DNA from: Paraspadella gotoi
Taxonomy: Eukaryota > Chaetognatha
Assembly (NCBI GenBank): GCA_051294375.1
Contig: CM119269.1
Span: forward strand, 7,160,778-7,224,777
Direction: 5' to 3'
DNA: 64,000 bases
Shown here: positions 57,949-64,000 of the stretch, piece after piece
Layout of the letters: every line of letters starts with the position of its first letter
Position numbering within the stretch: the first letter of the stretch is position 1
The notes under the pieces: model-generated
What the model was told of the DNA's origin: nothing
Databases searched by the model: none
What the model saw: the letters and a program-made list of their open reading frames with translations, nothing else
Translations under genes and position numbers: made by a program

Positions 57949-58005
57949 GAAAATAAGTACTGCGGCGCAACACATTGGAATTACCGTTCTTTTTTTTTTT
58001 CAATA
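57949..58005 (+). repeat. Fragment shared with 43245 and 50520
   Basis: ACGTGA(A/T)AATAA, then ACTGCGG.GCAACA.ATTGG and AATTAC.GTT, ending in a T-run, matches about 50522-50580 and 43245-43310. The flanks differ, so this is a dispersed repeat end. In the reverse orientation it has an A-run at its start. Confidence 0.45.
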
Positions 58006-58075
58006 ATTAGGAAGAAAAGTCGGGCAATATTTGAAGGCTCTTTAATTATTTCGTTTCGTTGGGTTTTGAAAGTTG

Positions 58076-58279
58076 TGTTACAAAGTAAAGATATTTTATT
58101 GAGATATAACAACGATTACTATTTAAAATCTCTCTCTCCCTTTCTTACAAAGTCAATTTCAATATTATTTCAAAAATTGTAAAAAACTCTTTTGCGCTGT
58201 TCGTATTAAGAACCGAAACATGTCCGATTTTAAATAATAATCCTTGTTATATCTCAATAAAATCTCTTTACTTTGTTAT
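58076..58279. repeat. ~55-bp imperfect inverted repeat (MITE-like hairpin)
   Basis: The left arm 58076-58130 and right arm 58226-58279 are reverse complements apart from about four mismatches or slips (for example GATTTTAAATAATAATCCTT against GATTTTAAATAGTAATCGTT). The loop is about 95 bp. No coding capacity. This could be a miniature inverted-repeat transposon or a hairpin RNA source. Confidence 0.75.
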
Positions 58280-58289
58280 ATTATTACAT

Positions 58290-58780
58290 TATTATTCTTT
58301 TATATTTTATATATTATATTTTATATTTTATTGTCTTCAAATTTGTTGTTGTGTTTACCATTAATTTTTATCCCATTTGTTCAACAACTATCATAATCTT
58401 TTGCTTTTATCTTAAGTTCTTTTCTTTTCTTTTCCACATTCCTCTTTCCTCTTTGGTCATTCTCCCGCTTTTTAATACCTCCGCAGAATTATGGTTCCCC
58501 GCTTCGCCGCTTCCTTTCCCTTCGCCATCTTCTTAATAACAGTTTTCCCTCTTTTTTTGCTCTTTTGCTCTTTTTTTTTTGAAAGCTAAACCATCTAAGG
58601 TTCCCACCTCTGCCCGGAAAACTGTTCCCTTTTTCGCCGTCGTGTTTATGGGCAGCTTTCTCTTCCCCCTTCTACCCTCCTACTTTTAATGGTAATATGA
58701 TCTCAGCGTTACCCGGCCTTGTTTCGTTTAAGAGTTATTTATTTTAGTTAACACTTTACTTTACTTATTCCCATTATTAT
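58290..58780. other. No gene seen
   Basis: AT-rich and then pyrimidine-rich sequence. An 87-codon frame at 58273-58536 is Ile/Tyr/Phe-rich and not convincing. Confidence 0.4.
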
Positions 58781-59006
58781 TTTCATACAATTTAAACATT
58801 CTTTGAAATATTATACCACCTCATCGATTGGGAAGCCAGGTACTCTGGGAGTGAATGAACGAGACTATGAGAGAGTCTTGAATGAAAGCTTGCAGTGAAG
58901 TGCTATGTCATTATCTTGTAAGAGTGATGGAGGCCTGTCCAAAGTCAGGGGCAAGATAGCTTATTTATTAAATGAAAGAATAATTTTTATATTGGTTGTA
59001 CCAATT
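58781..59006 (+). repeat. Interspersed repeat RepA, + copy
   Basis: Near full-length, lacking about 15 bp internally (the CCTTAAACCACCAAAG part) and the CTTAAG start. It shares CAGGTACTCTGGGAGTGAAT, GAGAGTCTTGA.TGAAAGCTT and GGGGCAAGATAGCTTATTTA. Confidence 0.75.
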
Positions 59007-59009
59007 TTA

Positions 59010-59400
59010 TATGATAATTGAAAATACGTAGCCTCTTTGCATTTAATTATATTTATAACTATAAATGGCGATATCGCCATGGCAAATTCGCCGACCAACT
59101 AGAATCTAATTTCTATACGCAACGAAAAGATAAGTCCGAAATAATTCTCCTGCTCAATAGTTAACTGATAATTTTCACTATAAGTCGGTTTTCAAAAGAC
59201 GTAGATTTGATACCTTTTATTGTGATTACACTTTTATCCTATAGACCTTAAATGTTAACCCGCATTTTGCTTTCTTTTTTTAAGTTTAAACATTTAAAAA
59301 ATTGTTATGAAGCCCGCAAAAACAATCCTTACCCGCGTCATCAGAGAGAGAAAAGGTGATAAGTTAAATAGCAACATTTGTACCAACGCGACTAACACAA
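59010..59400. other. No gene seen
   Basis: AT-rich sequence with no supported frame. Confidence 0.4.
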
Positions 59401-59519
59401 CATGAGTCGGGGAGGACAGAGAGAGAGCAGAGTAAAGAGAAAGATACGCAGGAAATCGACGAGAAATGAGAGTCACCAGAAGATGAAGGAAGATAGACAG
59501 GAGCTAGGAGAGGCCAGTG

Positions 59520-59648
59520 AAAGAGAGTTGAAGGGAGGACAGAGGAGAGAACGAGAGAGAGAGAAGTGAGAGAAGTGAGGAGAGAGAGAGAAGGGAGAGA
59601 AGACAGGGAGAGAGACGAGAGACGAGAGAAGAGAGAGAAGAGAAAGAA

Positions 59649-59700
<52 letters not shown>

Positions 59701-60006
59701 GAGCAGAGGTGAGAGAGAGAGAGTGAGAGTGAGAGAGAGAGTGAGAGAGAGAGAAGAGCGAGGAGAGAGAGAGAAGAGAGAAAGGAGAGAGACGAGAGTG
59801 AGGACCAGAGAGAACAAACCACTGCGCCAAAAAACCAGAAAAAAGCCGGCGAGCAAAACAACTCTAACATACAACAGAGGAACAATACGAAAAAAAAAGA
59901 AAAAAAAACAAGAATCGAAGGAATTTTGACCGCGCAAACTGATTTGTTTAACCAGGTTCTAAGATGGAAAACAGATAAAAACCGTAACGAGACGAAGAGA
60001 GAAGAG

Positions 60007-60054
<48 letters not shown>

Positions 60055-60085
60055 AGAGAGAGAGAGAGAGAGAGATTCTGGCATA
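59520..60085. repeat. (GA)n-rich stretch
   Basis: Interrupted GA dominates 59520-59812 and 59998-60075, with a short unique piece between. Long Ser/Leu frames on the minus strand are its translation. Confidence 0.9.
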
Positions 60086-60421
60086 AAAGTCCACCAATGG
60101 AGAAAATACAGGCGAGCGAAGGTTCAGAGGGAAAGGAGGAAACCCACGGTCGCTTAGAGGAGGAATGTTATAACTTTTTTACATTCTCGGTATNNNNNNN
60201 NNNNNNNNNNNNNNNNNNNNNNNNNNNNNNNNNNNNNNNNNNNNNNNNNNNNNNNNNNNNNNNNNNNNNNNNNNNNNNNNNNNNNNNNNNNNNNNNNNNN
60301 NNNNNNNNNNNNNNNNNNNNNNNNNNNNNNNNNNNNNNNNNNNNNNNNNNNNNNNNNNNNNNNNNNNNNNNNNNNNNNNNNNNNNNNNNNNNNNNNNNNN
60401 NNNNNNNNNNNNNNNNNNNNN

Positions 60422-60422
60422 N

Positions 60423-60452
<30 letters not shown>
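60422..60452. repeat. (GA)n at the right edge of a gap
   Basis: GA emerges from the gap 60194-60422. Confidence 0.85.
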
Positions 60453-60456
<4 letters not shown>

Positions 60457-60609
60457 GAAAATGAGACAGAGCCGTCGCAACATATAGAGAGGGTTATCAA
60501 GTGTCACTGGGATTTTTCGGTTATGGACCATAAAGTGTGGAAAAGGGCGCGAGAATGATATTGAAAAGAAAATTGCGTTTCACCATAATTTTTTTTTCTC
60601 TCGAAACTC

Positions 60610-61305
60610 GAGATGTCGTCGTCGCTGATGTCGTCGCTGACGTCGTCGTTATCGTCGTCGTTATCATCTTCATCGTCGGCATCCTCTTTGGCATTGTCAT
60701 CGTTGTCTTCGTTGTCGTCGTCGTCTTTGGCATCATCGTCGTTNNNNNNNNNNNNNNNNNNNNNNNNNNNNNNNNNNNNNNNNNNNNNNNNNNNNNNNNN
60801 NNNNNNNNNNNNNNNNNNNNNNNNNNNNNNNNNNNNNNNNNNNNNNNNNNNNNNNNNNNNNNNNNNNNNNNNNNNNNNNNNNNNNNNNNNNNNNNNNNNN
60901 NNNNNNNNNNNNNNNNNNNNNNNNNNNNNNNNNNNNNNNNNNNNNNNNNNNNNNNNNNNNNNNNNNNNNNNNNNNNNNNNNNNNNNNNNNNNTCATCGTC
61001 GTCGTCTTTGGCATCGTCGTCTTTGATATCGTCGTCCTTGTCGTCGTCATTGCCATATTCGTCTTCGGCATCGTCTTCGGCATCGTCTTCGGCATCGTCG
61101 GTGTCACTGACGTTGTTGTCCCACGGTGGCGTTGCCGTTGTTGGCTTCTTTGTCATCGTCATCATCTTCTTAAGCGCTGTTGGCAGCGTCAATGGCGTTT
61201 TCGTCATGGTCGGCATCTTCATTGTCATCGTCATCATCGTCGTCATCGTCGTCATCTTCCCCTTTCCCGTCGTCGTCTTCATCGTCGTCGCCCTCTCTCC
61301 TTTTC
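60610..61305. repeat. Imperfect GTC/ATC triplet field with gap
   Basis: Triplets of GTC, ATC, TTC, GGC and TTG fill 60610-60743 and 60993-61305, with an N gap (60744-60992) between. The 12-mer TTCGGCATCGTC occurs three times in a row near 61065-61100. On the minus strand the central part reads DDAEDDAEDDAEDEYGND and DDDKDDDIKDDDAKDDDD; further on the frame becomes Thr/Met-rich. All six frames stay open easily in such DNA, so I do not call a gene. Confidence 0.75.
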
Positions 61306-62080
61306 CATTATTGAGATTCCTCGTCTCCATTATAGGGCGACCTCACCCGAGCCTCACCCAAGATTCACCTAAAATCTGCATCGATCGACGTCTTAAAAAT
61401 ATTTTATTCCTTTCGAGTCTTAGATTCAGCGCTGGAGTCCAAGATTCAGATCTCATCCTCAATTGAGCGCTCTTCTTCGATTCAGCGCCGGCGATTCAGA
61501 CGCGGCAACTGGAAGAAAATAATGAAACGTTTTTCGATCGATATGTTCGCCGGTTGATCTGTCTGTCTGTTGGTCTGTCTGTATGTTAGTCAATCTAACA
61601 ATCTGNNNNNNNNNNNNNNNNNNNNNNNNNNNNNNNNNNNNNNNNNNNNNNNNNNNNNNNNNNNNNNNNNNNNNNNNNNNNNNNNNNNNNNNNNNNNNNN
61701 NNNNNNNNNNNNNNNNNNNNNNNNNNNNNNNNNNNNNNNNNNNNNNNNNNNNNNNNNNNNNNNNNNNNNNNNNNNNNNNNNNNNNNNNNNNNNNNNNNNN
61801 NNNNNNNNNNNNNNNNNNNNNNNNNNNNNNNNNNNNNNNNNNNNNNNNNNNNNNNNNNNNNNNNNNNNNNNNNNNNNNNNNNNNNNNNNNNNNNNNNNNN
61901 NNNNNNNNNNNNNNNNNNNNNNNNNNNNNNNNNNNNNNNNNNNNNNNNNNNNNNNNNNNNNNNNNNNNNNNNNNNNNNNNNNNNNNNNNNNNNNNNNNNN
62001 NNNNNNNNNNNNNNNNNNNNNNNNNNNNNNNNNNNNNNNNNNNNNNNNNNNNNNNACGACGACGACGACGACGACGACGG
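61306..62080. other. Mixed DNA, 450-bp gap and (ACG)n edge
   Basis: Nothing supported up to the gap 61606-62055. The left edge is GTCTGTCTGT-rich and the right edge is (ACG)n at 62056-62079. Confidence 0.5.
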
Positions 62081-62138
62081 AGAAAGAATTGAAACTAATT
62101 ATTGACTCGAATCTCTCGACGTCTCGAGCACGAGAAGG

Positions 62139-62400
62139 AAAGAAAGAAAGAAAGAAAGAAAGAANNNNNNNNNNNNNNNNNNNNNNNNNNNNNNNNNNNN
62201 NNNNNNNNNNNNNNNNNNNNNNNNNNNNNNNNNNNNNNNNNNNNNNNNNNNNNNNNNNNNNNNNNNNNNNNNNNNNNNNNNNNNNNNNNNNNNNNNNNNN
62301 NNNNNNNNNNNNNNNNNNNNNNNNNNNNNNNNNNNNNNNNNNNNNNNNNNNNNNNNNNNNNAAAGAAAGATGAAAAGAAAGATAAAAAGAAAGACAAACA
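62139..62400. repeat. (GAAA)n tract with 197-bp gap
   Basis: GAAA units lie on both sides of the gap 62165-62361, so the gap is probably the same repeat. Confidence 0.85.
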
Positions 62401-62551
62401 AAAAAGGAACAAATTAAAAAACGCACTTGATTAAAAATATTGTGAAGTGTGGATTCAAGAATGTGAATTTAAAAAAAGCTGTGATGCGATGATGTGATTA
62501 GACGCGACGAGTCCAGGGACCGTGAGAAATTCTCTGGAAACCTTTTTTCTT

Positions 62552-62552
<1 letters not shown>

Positions 62553-62583
<31 letters not shown>
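62553..62583. repeat. (CT)n at the left edge of a gap
   Basis: CT runs into the gap 62584-62771. Confidence 0.85.
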
Positions 62584-62771
62584 NNNNNNNNNNNNNNNNN
62601 NNNNNNNNNNNNNNNNNNNNNNNNNNNNNNNNNNNNNNNNNNNNNNNNNNNNNNNNNNNNNNNNNNNNNNNNNNNNNNNNNNNNNNNNNNNNNNNNNNNN
62701 NNNNNNNNNNNNNNNNNNNNNNNNNNNNNNNNNNNNNNNNNNNNNNNNNNNNNNNNNNNNNNNNNNNNNNN

Positions 62772-63402
62772 GAATAAAACCAGATGCCCAACTTTTTTTC
62801 TTCCAAATCGAATCATCGTTAATTTGATGGATTCGATGTCAACAAAGTTTAATTGTAAACAAACAAAGTGAAAAAAATTAAACAAACTATCAACCCAATT
62901 TAATTATGAACAAACAAAGTTTATAAAAAAATATAATTTTAACTTGATTTTATTAAATAAAAAAACCTAGTCTCCAATAAATTTTATTTTTTATTTTTAT
63001 ATTATATATTTGCATTTATTATATAAATTTATAAATATTATCAATATAATATNNNNNNNNNNNNNNNNNNNNNNNNNNNNNNNNNNNNNNNNNNNNNNNN
63101 NNNNNNNNNNNNNNNNNNNNNNNNNNNNNNNNNNNNNNNNNNNNNNNNNNNNNNNNNNNNNNNNNNNNNNNNNNNNNNNNNNNNNNNNNNNNNNNNNNNN
63201 NNNNNNNNNNNNNNNNNNNNNNNNNNNNNNNNNNNNNNNNNNNNNNNNNNNNNNNNNNNNNNNNNNNNNNNNNNNNNNNNNNNNNNNNNNNNNNNNNNNN
63301 NNNNNNNNTTTTTCCCAAACGTGACAAGCGGAACTTTTAAAAGTCAGGCGGCGCCAGGCTCTTCACTTTCATCGACTATTTTCATGTTATTTCTTTCTTT
63401 TA
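62772..63402. other. AT-rich DNA with 256-bp gap
   Basis: AT-rich on both sides of the gap 63053-63308. No frame. Confidence 0.45.
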
Positions 63403-63475
63403 TTTTCTCTCTTTCTCTCTCTATCCCTCTCTCTCTCTGTCTCTCTCTTTTTTTCTCTTTCTCTCTCCCTCTTCC
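63403..63475. repeat. Interrupted (CT)n tract
   Basis: CTCTTTCTCTCT-type sequence with interruptions. The minus-strand frame across it is an Arg/Glu/Lys run. Confidence 0.85.
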
Positions 63476-63849
63476 CTCATCCCCCTGACATTCTTCCTTC
63501 AAATTGATTTTTTTTTTATTCCTAGGTTTTCTGGCGCAAATTGTATTTTTTCTCTTTGTATCTTTCCGCAGAATAAAATGGATACTTTGACGAAGAGACA
63601 TTAGTTAGGCAAAACTTATATACTTAATCCTAAACCAAATTTTCAAAAAGGGACTCCATTACTAGTCATTGTTTCGACTACTAATTGACCGAGAGCTGGA
63701 AAAAAGGATCGTTATTTGTTAATTTTTAATTACAGCAGATTTTCCTTGATAAGAATTACTGTTAATATATAAAGTTATATCTTTGCAATGACTGATTAAT
63801 TTCAATCCGCTTGCTTCTCGCATCCAGTCTTTTCCTTCCCTTTCTCTTC

Positions 63850-64000
63850 TGTCATTCATTGTCGGTCGACATTGGGTGACCCTCGGTGATCCGTGACCAT
63901 TCGCTCGATCCGGCTCACGCTCGCTTGTATTCGAACGTTCGCTTCACCACGACCGATCACTCTTACCGATCACGTGAACGATTTCAGCGATCACGTGATT
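63850..64000. promoter_or_regulatory. Repeated CGATCACGTGA motifs at the right edge
   Basis: CGATCACGTGA occurs at 63968 and 63989, CGATCAC also at 63955, and CGGTGATCCGTGACC upstream. Two CACGTG E-boxes lie at 63971-63976 and 63992-63997. CpG is elevated relative to the AT-rich flank. It may be a promoter or enhancer of a gene beyond the window; that is inference. Confidence 0.3.

Noticed and set aside
60537-61466. 309-codon hydrophobic Val/Ile/Phe frame on the + strand
   Set aside because: It is GTC/ATC triplet DNA read in the Val/Ile frame, with 83 codons of N. The minus strand is equally open.

Overview
This is eukaryotic, almost certainly metazoan, nuclear DNA. It carries very dense simple-sequence repeats ((GA/CT)n, (GAC/GTC)n, (GAAA)n, (AATG)n, (AAAT)n, (TTG)n, (CCGT)n), intron-style splice signals, interspersed repeats and 22 runs of N. 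There are no bacterial operons, ribosome-binding sites or long intronless genes. Richness in GA and GAC repeats, a tRNA-derived SINE and cadherin-type exons fit an invertebrate; a crustacean or other arthropod is a guess I cannot confirm from sequence alone. Most long open frames here are translations of microsatellites (Arg-Glu, Ser-Leu, Asp, Thr or Val runs) or run through N and are not genes.

The best-supported gene is a fragment of a cadherin-like extracellular protein on the + strand at 52513-54553. Three exons have good acceptor and donor sites, all in phase 0, and join into one open frame with two partial cadherin-like modules interrupted by Asn/Asp/Thr/Lys-rich inserts. The same three exons, damaged by many small indels, occur about 7 kb upstream (45205-47745). 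The whole interval 42.34-49.60 kb is repeated head to tail at 49.65-56.11 kb. Other coding calls (near 5.8, 7.9, 18.8, 32.4, 34.2 and 39.0 kb) are tentative.

Layout: 0-17 kb is microsatellites, degenerate minisatellites, a pair of ~255-bp interspersed repeats (RepA), a CRE/E-box-rich stretch near 6.8 kb and one copy of a second repeat (RepB). 17.1-30.0 kb is a mosaic of duplicated blocks: 17.16-18.76 kb recurs at 20.07-21.84 kb, 18.74-19.18 kb recurs inverted at 21.85-22.31 kb, 19.66-20.04 kb recurs at 23.31-23.70 kb, and a ~3-kb block at 23.70 kb recurs at 26.95 kb across a 25-N gap. 30-42 kb is mostly noncoding, with a 500-bp CCT-rich tract leading into a candidate exon, a CpG-rich stretch at 35.2-35.8 kb, the inverted second RepB copy and a GC-rich perfect hairpin at 40.4 kb. 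42.3-56.1 kb is the tandem duplication with the cadherin-like exons and a SINE. 56-64 kb is mostly microsatellite, with a large inverted repeat (58.08-58.28 kb), another RepA copy, a ~700-bp GTC/ATC triplet field and E-box motifs at the right edge.

Caution: one member of several duplicated pairs looks like unpolished long-read sequence (frequent 1-2 base indels, few substitutions), and three gaps are exactly 25 N. Many of the duplications may be gap-filling or haplotype artefacts. Two larger insertions private to one copy of the 7-kb duplication suggest that at least that pair includes real allelic or paralogous difference.
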